From Nostocales cyanobacterium HT-58-2 (GTDB taxonomy: Bacteria; Cyanobacteriota; Cyanobacteriia; Cyanobacteriales; Nostocaceae): a stretch of DNA of 64,000 nt. Below, one piece after another: positions 1 through 7,877 of the stretch; the stretch's first letter is position 1; every line of letters begins with the position of its first letter. The position numbers and the translations under genes were made by a program. The notes beneath the pieces were generated by a model. It made no database searches. It saw only the letters and a program-made list of their open reading frames with translations, and was not told the DNA's origin. Location of the stretch: NCBI GenBank assembly GCA_002163975.1, contig CP019636.1:7567501-7631500 (forward strand). Reading direction: 5' to 3'.

Positions 1-764
1 GTTACGGTGTACTTCTGACGCAAATCCAGCCGATTTTTCAAATCTGCTTTTAGCAGCTTTTTGGGTAATTTTGAGGCTGCGTCCTGTACAGATTCAGGAA
101 AAGTCCGGGAAAGGTCGTGTTTACAGGTGACTAAATCGATGTCCGCCGCCGCTTCAGCATCGCTTCCCAAAATTTGCACCACCCTACCGACTGGAGGGTA
201 TTGTGCTAACGGGTAACGCAGAACTTCCACATGAGCGAGGTGGTCAACAGCTTGTTCCAAGTTTATGTTTTTTGCTTGCACTTTGAGTTCAAACAGGAGT
301 CTGTCGTCCAAGGGAACAGCACGATATCCACTTTCTACCTGTTTAATCCGTGCTAGTAAAGTGTGATTGGAGCGTTCTAAGATTAACTTGACTTCTCCTT
401 CTGGGGACCGACGACGACTACCTTCTTTGAGAACCCTAACCAAAACGCGATCGCCATTCCAAGCATTACTCAGATGGCTTTCCCGAATGTAAATGTCTTC
501 AGCTCCTTCTACATCTTGGATTGCAAAGCAAAAGCCTTTACTGGAACAACGGAGTTTTGCTTCAATCAGCCCTTCTTCTGTGACTCGACGATACTTGCCA
601 CGTTCTTTCACTAAAACCCCGATTTTTTCCAGAACTTCCAGGGCGATATGAAGTTTTTGTAAACTGACTTCATCTTCGCAACCAAGTTTCTTTTCCAACA
701 GTTTACGAGCCACCAATTTATCATCAGTGAAATTGGCGAGAAGTGTAGCGATTGAAAATTCCAT
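1..764 (-). CDS. RNase R/RNase II family exoribonuclease, N-terminal part (truncated by window edge)
   Basis: Reading the minus strand from an ATG at 764 gives about 254 uninterrupted residues that run off the left edge. The first ~75 residues form a winged-helix-like region (FSIATLLANFTDDKLVARKL, then a predicted strand with KERGKYRRV). They are followed by cold-shock-type OB-fold sequence (GFCFAIQDVEGAEDIYIRE, then NGDRVLVRV). That order is the N-terminal arrangement of VacB/RNase R proteins, which degrade structured RNA 3' to 5'. The RNB catalytic domain would lie outside the window, so activity cannot be judged. In many cyanobacteria rpmG-rpsR precede such a gene; neither is seen here in the 780 bp upstream. 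No strong Shine-Dalgarno sequence precedes the start. Confidence 0.8.
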   Translation of the reverse strand, partial: MEFSIATLLANFTDDKLVARKLLEKKLGCEDEVSLQKLHIALEVLEKIGVLVKERGKYRRVTEEGLIEAKLRCSSKGFCFAIQDVEGAEDIYIRESHLSNAWNGDRVLVRVLKEGSRRRSPEGEVKLILERSNHTLLARIKQVESGYRAVPLDDRLLFELKVQAKNINLEQAVDHLAHVEVLRYPLAQYPPVGRVVQILGSDAEAAADIDLVTCKHDLSRTFPESVQDAASKLPKKLLKADLKNRLDLRQKYTV

Positions 765-1563
765 GCAGTGAACCGGCCTTTGGTCAAAACATCATTTTTG
801 TTGAATCTGGTTCTTTGTTGTGTACCCTCACTACTGACACTAGCTGGAAACGAATTGCCCAACAATAGAGGGCACTGCACGAACATCTCAGAGTATATGT
901 ACGTTTCAGCTCCTTCTGCAAGACAATCTTTCAAAGTACGCCCGTTTTAGATATTGCCCCCTCGGTAATGACGTAACGAGTTTTTGATTGACGTACGTTG
1001 GAGAACTCTCCACGCTGCCCAAAAGCGTTCTTTAGGGAGACAGCAGGTGTTGAATTGTCTGGTTTGAAGGTGCTTTTACGCCATTTGACTCTGATTTTGA
1101 ACTAGGAGAAACTGCCGACAAATCTAATTGACCCATATGTAGGATCGGAAACAATTAGGTCAGCAGCTAACTAAGCTGTGAGGATGAACCATTACTTCAT
1201 TATTGTAGATATAGAGCGTACTTACAGGAAATAGTTCTAGATCACCAATTAGGTAATTAGTATAGCAAGGGCAATCAAAGTTGCCTTGCTTAACAAGCAG
1301 TAGCCAAACATTTGCTCAAAAACCTCATGCTACAATCAGGGCACGGGATAAAAGTACGAACAGTACTTTGGTGATTGAGGGTGCTCTTCAAATCAACTCT
1401 TAAAACTGTCGAGCAGCTTTAGAAACACCGAATTAAGCATTGGATTTGGCAAAATCAAGTTAGAGTATGTTGTCCATAATGGAACAACGTGTCTAAGCTT
1501 GGACACACAAGGTAGCAGCAAACCCTTTATTCAACAGATTTTAGATTGGTGGCAGTAAGTATT
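765..1563. other. Intergenic region, no supported gene
   Basis: About 800 bp separate two divergent genes. I see no RNA gene, no long inverted repeat and no open frame with a plausible start and ribosome site. The region must hold the promoters of both neighbours, but no box stands out. Confidence 0.5.
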
Positions 1564-2466
1564 ATGTTGGCTCAATTTCAGAGCAAATATCCCCAGGGCA
1601 GTCTGATTTCCGAATTGGTGCAAATTTATCACGGCAAATATATTGTCCGCTCAAGTGTCATAATCGATGGTGTGACCCGCGCCACTGGTATGGCTGCAGC
1701 AGAAACACCAGAGGAAGCAGAGGATCGAGCGCGCCATAGAGCGCTGGTCGTTTTGGGAATTAGCAGTTTGTCACAGGAGTCGGTTGTGGTTTCTCCAGAA
1801 CCTGTACAACAGGTTCAATCAACTCCTTCTTTAACAATAACAAACGAAGTGCATGAGTCTGATTATTCCCCTGCTCGAAAAACTTTTGCTCAAACTGAAG
1901 TGACTCCACCTCGCTTCAGTGTCCCACCTGTCACAGATAAAAACGATATTAAAAACCAGGACATTATTGAACACTTTCCCGAGAACCCTGCAGTTGTTTC
2001 ATCTGTCATCACTAAAAACGATAATAATAGCCAAGAAATCCAAGAAATCACTGAACACTTTCCTACTTATGACCAGCAGGAAACTCAATTTGAGACCTCG
2101 TTGGAAGATTTAGGAATAATGTCTAGCAATAAAGTAAAAGACATTGAGCCGATACCGGAGATTTCTCCAAGTAATGTCACACCCTTTCCGTCACGCAGTT
2201 ACAGCAAACCTCAAGAGGATATAGTCACCCAAACAACCACAGGGAAGAAAAGAAAGAAGAGCGAACCCGTAGATCAGTCTGATGATATCGCGAGAATTGG
2301 CGTTGAAATGCAGCGATTGGGTTGGACAACAGAACAGGGACGGGATTATCTTATTAAAACTTACGGCAAGCGATCGCGTCATCTGCTCAGCGACGAAGAA
2401 TTGCGTGATTTTCTGAAATACTTAGAATCTCAACCTACGCCCCCAGATCCATTGGCAGGGTTTTAA
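1564..2466 (+). CDS. Conserved cyanobacterial protein with Rad52/dsRBD-like N-terminus and helical C-terminus
   Basis: About 300 residues from the ATG at 1564; TTG (1546) and GTG (1549) in the same frame are alternative starts, and none has a clear ribosome site. Residues 1-60 form a compact beta-rich and helical unit (QFQSKYPQGSLISELVQIY, then GMAAAETPEEAEDRARHRAL). The closing helix resembles that of single-strand-annealing (Rad52/ERF) or dsRNA-binding folds. A long, Ser/Pro/Thr-rich, probably disordered middle follows (residues ~75-240). It ends in a conserved helical tail (MQRLGWTTEQGRDYLIKTYG, then SRHLLSDEELRDFLKYLES) that I associate with cyanobacterial Rad52-like and related proteins. 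A nucleic-acid role is inference only. It stands alone. Confidence 0.7.
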   Translation: MLAQFQSKYPQGSLISELVQIYHGKYIVRSSVIIDGVTRATGMAAAETPEEAEDRARHRALVVLGISSLSQESVVVSPEPVQQVQSTPSLTITNEVHESDYSPARKTFAQTEVTPPRFSVPPVTDKNDIKNQDIIEHFPENPAVVSSVITKNDNNSQEIQEITEHFPTYDQQETQFETSLEDLGIMSSNKVKDIEPIPEISPSNVTPFPSRSYSKPQEDIVTQTTTGKKRKKSEPVDQSDDIARIGVEMQRLGWTTEQGRDYLIKTYGKRSRHLLSDEELRDFLKYLESQPTPPDPLAGF

Positions 2467-2582
2467 AAGGTTAAAGGTCAAGAGTCAAGAGTCAAAAGGC
2501 ATTTATACTCATTTTTCGTCTCCTCTCCTAAACTTGGGAGAGGGACGCGTGAGATTGTCTGCTGTTGTCTCACTTTTGGGAG

Positions 2583-2660
2583 AACTTTGACGCTCCCAGG
2601 GCTACCACATTTCGCTTCGCTCCAATGTGGTATAAAGCCGTGGGATTCTTGGTTCATCGA
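2583..2660 (-). repeat. Nested palindrome resembling an IS200/IS605 right end
   Basis: An outer imperfect stem (TCCCAGGGCT at 2594-2603 with AGCCGTGGGA at 2636-2645) encloses a second palindrome (ACCACATT at 2604-2611 with AATGTGGT at 2624-2631). On the minus strand it reads GAATCCCACGGCT...AGCCCTGGGAGCGTCAAA. That is close to the hairpin ends that follow tnpB genes in cyanobacterial IS605-type elements. No readable tnpB lies upstream (2.66-3.06 kb, minus strand), so this would be a relic. Confidence 0.4.
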
Positions 2661-3068
2661 CGTACCTTCAAACTATCTATCTCTTGCGAGCAGTCCTCAA
2701 ACCAAAAACCCGTTCTATTGAACCAAGTTTTGAGCTTGATTTAGATAGCCCCAGAGGGCTTCATCATCCCCAAGCGTTAGGTACTTGTAGACAGTGCCTT
2801 CAAAGCTGGTTCTGTCATTTCCCTGGTTTTCGTGCGCCCCACGATACCTTGATTTGTTAAATGAATTTGCTTTTCTGGATTTGGTTTGTGTTAGAAACTC
2901 TGGCTATGTTTTAACTCGACTTCGCCACCGAGCAGCAAGTATTGTGATTCGACCACGGAGTGGGGTACTGTCTGCCAAAAGGCTCAACCCTATTTGCCGG
3001 ACACCCTGTCTTGGACTTTCACCTGTCGCTACAATTAGTATAACACCAAGAACTAAAGAGTCGCGAAC

Positions 3069-3281
3069 ATGGGCAAGAAAAGATTGAAGAACGTACCTAT
3101 TTTGTATGAAGGAATTAAGAAGAAGCGAGCCATTGGATTAACGGACACAGCCTATCAAAACCTTCAAGAAGCGGCGGCGGCTGAGAAACTCTGTTTGTCC
3201 GAATTCGTTGAAACATGGGCACGGCAGCTAAAGCTGCAACGCATTCATGAGTCAGCACTGAAGGAGAGTTTCCCTTCGTAG
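3069..3281 (+). CDS. Small basic protein, ribbon-helix-helix-like
   Basis: 70 residues with a strongly basic start (MGKKRLKNVPILYEGIKKKR). A strand-helix-helix pattern follows (AIGLTDTAYQNLQEAAAAEK, then LSEFVETWARQL), as in CopG/Arc-type ribbon-helix-helix proteins. A DNA-binding or antitoxin-like role is inference. A strong stem-loop with a T-rich tail lies directly after the stop, which supports a real transcription unit. The DNA before it looks degenerate and carries an IS605-like end, so the gene may have been carried by a lost mobile element. No partner toxin is adjacent. Confidence 0.6.
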   Translation: MGKKRLKNVPILYEGIKKKRAIGLTDTAYQNLQEAAAAEKLCLSEFVETWARQLKLQRIHESALKESFPS

Positions 3282-3293
3282 GTGTCTGGCGTC

Positions 3294-3325
3294 CCCACAC
3301 CTTCAAGGTGTGGGCTTTCTGCTTT
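3294..3325 (+). terminator. Rho-independent terminator
   Basis: Perfect 8-bp stem CCCACACC (3294-3301) / GGTGTGGG (3307-3314) with loop TTCAA, followed by CTTTCTGCTTT. It begins 12 bp after the stop of the small basic protein gene and faces the convergent clpP. Confidence 0.65.
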
Positions 3326-3400
3326 CATTGCTGTAAAAGGGAACGGGGAACAGATTCTTCAGTTCCCTGTTCCCTGTTGCCCTCTTGTGGGGTCTAATGA

Positions 3401-4006
3401 TTAGACAACAGCCATTGGACGACTACCAGCAGAGTGACGGTCTATGACTTGGTCGATTAAACCATAATCCCTTGCTTCTTCCGGCGACATAAAGAAGTCT
3501 CTTTCTGTATCCTCAGCAATTTTGTCATATGGCTGACCAGTGTGTTCAGCTAAATATTCGTTGAGCTGCCGTTTATGGTAGAGGATTTCGCGCGCCTGAA
3601 TTTCAATATCAGTCGCTTGTCCCTGAGCGCCACCTAAAGGTTGGTGAATCATAATCCGAGAATGGGGCAAACTCATCCGCTTACCTTTAGTACCAGCACT
3701 CAGCAGGAAAGCACCCATACTTGCCGCCAATCCTGTACATATTGTACAGATGTTTGGGCGGATGTGCTTCATAGTATCGAATATCCCCATACCTGCCGTT
3801 ACTGAACCACCAGGAGAGTTTATGTACATATAGATGTCTTTCTCCGGGTCTTCTGCATCCAAGAACAGCAGCTGGGCAACAATCAAGTTAGCTACGTTGT
3901 TATCAATCGGCTGTCCTAAAAAAAGGATGCGCTCACGTAACAGCCGTGAGTAAATATCAAAGGCGCGTTCGCCACGACCTGACTGTTCAATAACGATAGG
4001 AATCAT
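3401..4006 (-). CDS. clpP: ATP-dependent Clp protease proteolytic subunit ClpP
   Basis: 201 residues, full length for ClpP, the serine peptidase that forms a double heptameric ring and degrades proteins fed by ClpX, ClpC or ClpA-type unfoldases in the cytosol. The complete triad is visible: Ser96 in [11 protein letters not shown], His121 in [11 protein letters not shown] and Asp170 in ERDFFM. The oxyanion-loop motif SPGGSV is also present, so this is an active ClpP and not the inactive ClpR paralogue. It stands alone, with no clpX or clpR next to it. Cyanobacteria carry several clpP paralogues; which one this is cannot be told from the sequence alone. Confidence 0.96.
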   Translation of the reverse strand: MIPIVIEQSGRGERAFDIYSRLLRERILFLGQPIDNNVANLIVAQLLFLDAEDPEKDIYMYINSPGGSVTAGMGIFDTMKHIRPNICTICTGLAASMGAFLLSAGTKGKRMSLPHSRIMIHQPLGGAQGQATDIEIQAREILYHKRQLNEYLAEHTGQPYDKIAEDTERDFFMSPEEARDYGLIDQVIDRHSAGSRPMAVV

Positions 4007-4264
4007 GAACGGTTTGTAACTAATTTACGTACATTTTATCGATTGCAACGGCTAATCGTTTTCCGGAACTCCGAACCTCATTTAAAAAAAGCCTAATTTG
4101 TTGAGAAAGTGTCATTTTGTAACTTTCTCTATCATTGTCAGCTATTTTACTTGGCTTTTTCCGGAATATAACCACGCCGTTGGGTAGATCAATAATACAG
4201 GGGGTCAGTAAGACTAACGAATTCTACTTAAATAGTCATCCATCAAAAGTCAGAGGAAGTAGCC

Positions 4265-4417
4265 ATGTTGGAAAAATTAGTGCAAGCCGCCATCATCACT
4301 TTCTTGCTCCACTTGGTAGCAGGTCTTAGCCCAACGACAATAAAGACAGAAGCAGTCCCACCCTCAAATACAATGTCAGTTCCAATAGCAAGAGCACTAC
4401 CTAGCTCTATTGATTAG
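4265..4417 (+). CDS. Putative small exported or membrane peptide (50 aa)
   Basis: ATG at 4265 is preceded by AGAGGAAG at good spacing and opens 50 codons ending in TAG. Residues ~5-21 (LVQAAIITFLLHLVAGL) are hydrophobic and could be a signal peptide or a single membrane helix. The rest is polar and Pro/Ser/Thr-rich. I do not recognise the family. It lies in the 560-bp gap between clpP (divergent) and the DUF255 gene. The ribosome site and hydrophobic start are the only support. Confidence 0.45.
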   Translation: MLEKLVQAAIITFLLHLVAGLSPTTIKTEAVPPSNTMSVPIARALPSSID

Positions 4418-4566
4418 TATCATTTCAGCAAAACAATAAAATACTGATATTTTTAACTTCCCACTGATGGGGTACAGATATTTACGGTGTTATTAGAGGC
4501 AGTGAAGTAAATATCTCAAAGAACAAGCTAGACTGGGCAGAGAAGGCTGTCCACGCGCATCTCATC

Positions 4567-6654
4567 ATGACTAATCGTCTGGCTCAAACTCAAAGCCTCT
4601 ACCTCCGCAAACACGCCGAAAACCCCATTGATTGGTGGCCCTGGTGTGACGAAGCACTCGCAACGGCAAAGGCACAGAATAAACCGATATTTCTTTCTAT
4701 TGGGTACTCCAGTTGTCACTGGTGTACTGTCATGGAAGGCGAAGCTTTTTCCGATCCAGCGATCGCCGAATATATGAATACTAACTTTCTTCCTATAAAA
4801 GTAGATAGAGAAGAAAGACCAGATCTTGACAGCATCTATATGCAAGCGTTGCAGATGATGAGTGGTCAAGGGGGTTGGCCTTTGAACGTTTTTCTCACCC
4901 CAGATGATTTGATCCCCTTCTATGCAGGGACTTACTTCCCCGTTGAACCACGCTACGGGCGTCCGGGTTTTTTGCAAGTCTTGGAAGCAATTCGCCGCTA
5001 CTACGATACAGAAAAAGAAGATTTAACTGAACGCAAAGCAGTGATTCTTGAGTCACTCCTCACCTCGGCAGGGTTGCAACAAGATGGAGTCACAGAATCT
5101 CAAGATAAAGAGTTATTGCACAAAGGTTGGGAAACTGCCACTGGCATCATTACACCAAATCAATTCGGCAACAGCTTCCCAATGATTCCTTATGCAGAAC
5201 TCGCACTGCGGGGAAGCAGATTTGATTTTGAATCTCGCTATGATGGCAAGCAAGTTTCTACCCAGCGCGGACTAGACCTTGCATTGGGTGGCATTTACGA
5301 TCATGTGGGTGGTGGGTTTCACCGCTACACTGTTGACCCGACTTGGACAGTACCCCACTTTGAAAAGATGCTCTACGACAATGGTCAAATTGTCGAGTAT
5401 TTGGCGAATTTGTGGAGTGCAGGAGTCCAAGAGCCAGCTTTTGAGCGGGCGATCGCCCTAACTGTCCAATGGTTGCAGCGAGAAATGACTGCACCATCTG
5501 GATACTTCTATGCAGCTCAAGATGCAGATAGTTTCACCACTCCCACAGAAGCAGAACCAGAGGAAGGCGCGTTTTACGTCTGGAGTTACAGCGAATTGCA
5601 GCAACTGCTGACTCCTGAAGAACTCACAGATTTACAACAACACTTCACCGTCACGCCAAACGGTAACTTTGAGGGTAAAAATGTGTTGCAAAGGCGTAAT
5701 GCAGGGAAGCTGAGTGCAACAGTCGAAAGCATACTCGCAAAGTTGTTTGCAGCTCGCTACGGTGCAACACCAGACTCAGTAAAGACTTTCCCCCCCGCAC
5801 GCAACAATCAGGAAGCAAAAACCAAAAACTGGAAAGGACGCATTCCGGCGGTGACAGATACCAAGATGATTGTCGCCTGGAATAGCTTGATGATTTCTGG
5901 TTTAGCAAGAGCGTATGCTGTCTTCCAAAAACCAGAGTACTTGGAACTTGCAGCAAACGCAGCCAACTTTATTTTAGAGAATCAGTTTGTGGATGGGCGG
6001 TTCCATAGATTGAATTATGTAGACGCGCAAAGCGCGGCTTCTCAGAGAGTGGGACAAGCAACTGTCCTGGCTCAGTCTGAAGATTACGCGTTTTTTATCA
6101 AAGCACTGCTGGATTTATATACTGCCAATCCTGAGCAAAAAAACTGGTTGGAAAGAGCGATCGCCATCCAAGAAGAATTCCACGAATATCTATGGAGTGT
6201 GGAACTTGGCGGATACTACAACACATCCAGCGATGCAAGTCAAGATTTGATTGTGCGAGAGCGCAGCTATGCAGATAACGCCACACCATCCGCCAATGGA
6301 GTTGCGATCGCCAACCTTGTCCGTATCGCCCTTTTAACCGACAATCTTGATTACTTGGATTTAGCCGAGCAAGGGTTGAAAGCATTTAGAAGTGTGATGA
6401 GCCGTGCTCCCCAAGCTAGTCCCAGTTTGTTTACAGCCTTAGATTGGTATCGTAACGCTACCTTAATCCGCACCAGTGTAGAGCAGATAAAGTCTCTCAT
6501 CTCTGAATATTTACCGAGTGCTGCCTTTGTTGCAGTCTCTAAATTACCAGAGGGAAGTATCGGGTTAGTTTGCCAAGGTTTGAAGTGTCTTGCACCAGCA
6601 GAAAATTTAGATAAGTTGATGCAGCAAGTGCAGCTAAGCCAGGTAAGAGGATGA
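4567..6654 (+). CDS. DUF255 thioredoxin-like / six-hairpin protein (YyaL/SPATA20 family)
   Basis: 695 residues, the usual length. Residues ~1-165 are a thioredoxin-fold (DsbH-like) domain with a CxxC motif at Cys50-Cys53 (SSCHWC) and the family signature [14 protein letters not shown]. The remainder is an alpha/alpha-barrel resembling N-acyl-glucosamine epimerases ([44 protein letters not shown]). The family is widespread from bacteria to mammals, but its substrate is not established. A redox or carbohydrate-linked role is inference. HIP1 sites (GCGATCGC) occur within the gene, as expected of a resident cyanobacterial gene. It appears monocistronic and is followed by a dispersed inverted repeat. 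Confidence 0.9.
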   Translation: MTNRLAQTQSLYLRKHAENPIDWWPWCDEALATAKAQNKPIFLSIGYSSCHWCTVMEGEAFSDPAIAEYMNTNFLPIKVDREERPDLDSIYMQALQMMSGQGGWPLNVFLTPDDLIPFYAGTYFPVEPRYGRPGFLQVLEAIRRYYDTEKEDLTERKAVILESLLTSAGLQQDGVTESQDKELLHKGWETATGIITPNQFGNSFPMIPYAELALRGSRFDFESRYDGKQVSTQRGLDLALGGIYDHVGGGFHRYTVDPTWTVPHFEKMLYDNGQIVEYLANLWSAGVQEPAFERAIALTVQWLQREMTAPSGYFYAAQDADSFTTPTEAEPEEGAFYVWSYSELQQLLTPEELTDLQQHFTVTPNGNFEGKNVLQRRNAGKLSATVESILAKLFAARYGATPDSVKTFPPARNNQEAKTKNWKGRIPAVTDTKMIVAWNSLMISGLARAYAVFQKPEYLELAANAANFILENQFVDGRFHRLNYVDAQSAASQRVGQATVLAQSEDYAFFIKALLDLYTANPEQKNWLERAIAIQEEFHEYLWSVELGGYYNTSSDASQDLIVRERSYADNATPSANGVAIANLVRIALLTDNLDYLDLAEQGLKAFRSVMSRAPQASPSLFTALDWYRNATLIRTSVEQIKSLISEYLPSAAFVAVSKLPEGSIGLVCQGLKCLAPAENLDKLMQQVQLSQVRG

Positions 6655-6656
6655 TT

Positions 6657-6723
6657 GTAGGATGTGTTACGGCTGTGTAAGAATTGGAAACTTTGAGAAA
6701 CTGAGAACTTGCCGTAACGCATC
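6657..6723 (+). repeat. Dispersed inverted repeat (GTAGGATGTGTTAC family)
   Basis: GATGTGTTACGGC (6661-6673) pairs imperfectly with GCCGTAACGCATC (6711-6723). The internal sequence matches, in reverse orientation, the element at 14701-14767. It is probably a MITE-like intergenic repeat that could also act as a bidirectional terminator between the convergent genes. Confidence 0.6.
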
Positions 6724-6748
6724 ACTATTGATTAGTGTCAGACTAAAC

Positions 6749-7186
6749 TCATTTATCCTGCCGCGACCAATCCTCAATCTTTAACCCTGATACTTGAGAA
6801 AAATCTCGATAGTTTCGCGTCACTACAACCGCATCATTCACCAAGGCAATTGCAGCAATTCGCATATCCTTCTGCAATCGCTGTTTCGATAACCTTGGAT
6901 TTTCTTTTAGCGATCGCTCAAATGTTTCTCCTGCTTTCTCATCAAAATCCAACACCCTCACTCGTCCGAATAGAGCAACTGTCCAGCTTAACTTTCCATA
7001 CAACCGCACAACATCTTCAACTTCCCGGGCACTATTGATTCGCACTACCCAACCATTAAACAATTCTTGAACTGTTACGATGGAAATCGCAACCTCCGCT
7101 CCCAGAACTGCCACCCGACGGCTCACCTGTGGATGCCGCTCCAATAGCAGCGACACATGATCTGTATCTAATAACCAAAGGCTCAT
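6749..7186 (-). CDS. PIN-domain toxin, VapC family
   Basis: 145 residues. The PIN signature is present: LWLLDTDHVSLLL with the first acidic residue Asp7, an acidic residue in VTVQELFNG, and the C-terminal acidic set in KDMRIAAIAL and VVTRNYRDF. VapC toxins are Mg2+-dependent ribonucleases that cut tRNA or rRNA when not bound by antitoxin. Its ATG overlaps the stop of the upstream gene by 4 bp (ATGA), the translational coupling typical of toxin-antitoxin operons. No VapB-type AbrB/RHH antitoxin is present; the partner is HicB-like instead. Confidence 0.85.
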   Translation of the reverse strand: MSLWLLDTDHVSLLLERHPQVSRRVAVLGAEVAISIVTVQELFNGWVVRINSAREVEDVVRLYGKLSWTVALFGRVRVLDFDEKAGETFERSLKENPRLSKQRLQKDMRIAAIALVNDAVVVTRNYRDFSQVSGLKIEDWSRQDK

Positions 7187-7530
7187 GCTGTGCCGTTTAC
7201 ATCCAAATCGCGCTCTGCCCGTAGTTCCGCAGCAAGCTCTGCAAACTCTTTATCCCCTTCAAACATCCCAATGAATTCTGTCCAGGGATTATTTGTCACT
7301 TCTAGCGTCAAAACCTCGATATTCAAAAGCCTCACTCTCACCTTCTCCTGTAGAGCAGCGATCGCTGCCTCACGGGTTTCAGCCAACACCACACAATCAG
7401 CCAACTCTGGCACTGATGCCATAAAATATCCTGACTCAACCCGTTCAACCAGAACATGAAGAGACATTTTGTTCAAACTTGCAATGGTTTGAAAATTCAT
7501 AGACGGCGATACCAGCTTATCTTTCACCAT
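7183..7530 (-). CDS. HicB-like antitoxin partner of the PIN toxin
   Basis: I chose the ATG at 7530 because GGAAG lies 7 bp before it; a GTG 30 bp upstream and ATGs at 7500 and 7467 are alternatives. This gives 115 residues. The core (LHVLVERVESGYFMASVPEL, then VVLAETREAAIAALQEKV) has the partial RNase-H-like fold of HicB antitoxins. An acidic C-terminal tail (FEGDKEFAELAAELRAERD) could wrap the toxin. Neutralising the downstream PIN toxin is inferred from overlap and order. The pairing of a HicB-like protein with a PIN toxin recurs in cyanobacteria. A 21-bp repeat array begins just upstream of the start. Confidence 0.75.
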   Translation of the reverse strand: MVKDKLVSPSMNFQTIASLNKMSLHVLVERVESGYFMASVPELADCVVLAETREAAIAALQEKVRVRLLNIEVLTLEVTNNPWTEFIGMFEGDKEFAELAAELRAERDLDVNGTA

Positions 7531-7557
7531 AATAATGCTTCCGCCACCCTGATTATA

Positions 7558-7803
7558 CACTCAACGACGAGTTCCAAACACTCGCTCACCAGGTTCTGAT
7601 ACTCAAGAACGAGCTTTTGAAACTCAGCAACAAGGTTCTAACACTCGACGCCGAAATTCTAACACTCAACGCCGAGTCCCAAACACTCGCCAACGAGGTT
7701 CTGAGACTCGCCAACGAGATGTCAACACTCAACGCCGAGTCTCAAACACTCGTCCACGAATATCAAACACTCAACGCCGAGTTGTAAATTCTCACCCACG
7801 AGC
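7558..7803 (+). repeat. 21-bp tandem repeat array 1 (heptad-coding)
   Basis: About 11-12 imperfect copies of a 21-bp unit of the type ACACTCAACGCCGAGTCTCA. In one plus-strand frame it is open and reads heptads such as TLNAESQ, TLANEVL and RLANEMS, Leu-rich and coiled-coil-like. No ATG or credible start opens the frame, and it ends in TAA before the NACHT gene. It is probably a relic or a non-coding array. The same unit in opposite orientation occurs at 52815-53080. Constant 21-bp periodicity without variable spacers rules out a CRISPR. Confidence 0.75.
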
Positions 7804-7877
7804 AAATTACCGAGATTAAGATAGAGAAAAGTCTCTCACTGCTAAAATAACACCTCTTTTACCTCAATTCGCTCAAT

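Noticed and set aside
611-934. 107-codon minus-strand frame at the left end
   Set aside because: It overlaps the start of the RNase R/II-type gene in another frame; the latter has clear domain matches over its whole length.
2794-3087. 97-codon plus-strand frame before the small basic protein
   Set aside because: No recognisable domain and a composition like non-coding DNA; it overlaps the better-supported gene at 3069 in another frame.
7558-7803. Possible CRISPR array
   Set aside because: Units of 21 bp follow each other without spacers and keep a coding heptad pattern; there are no cas genes. The same applies to 52815-53080.
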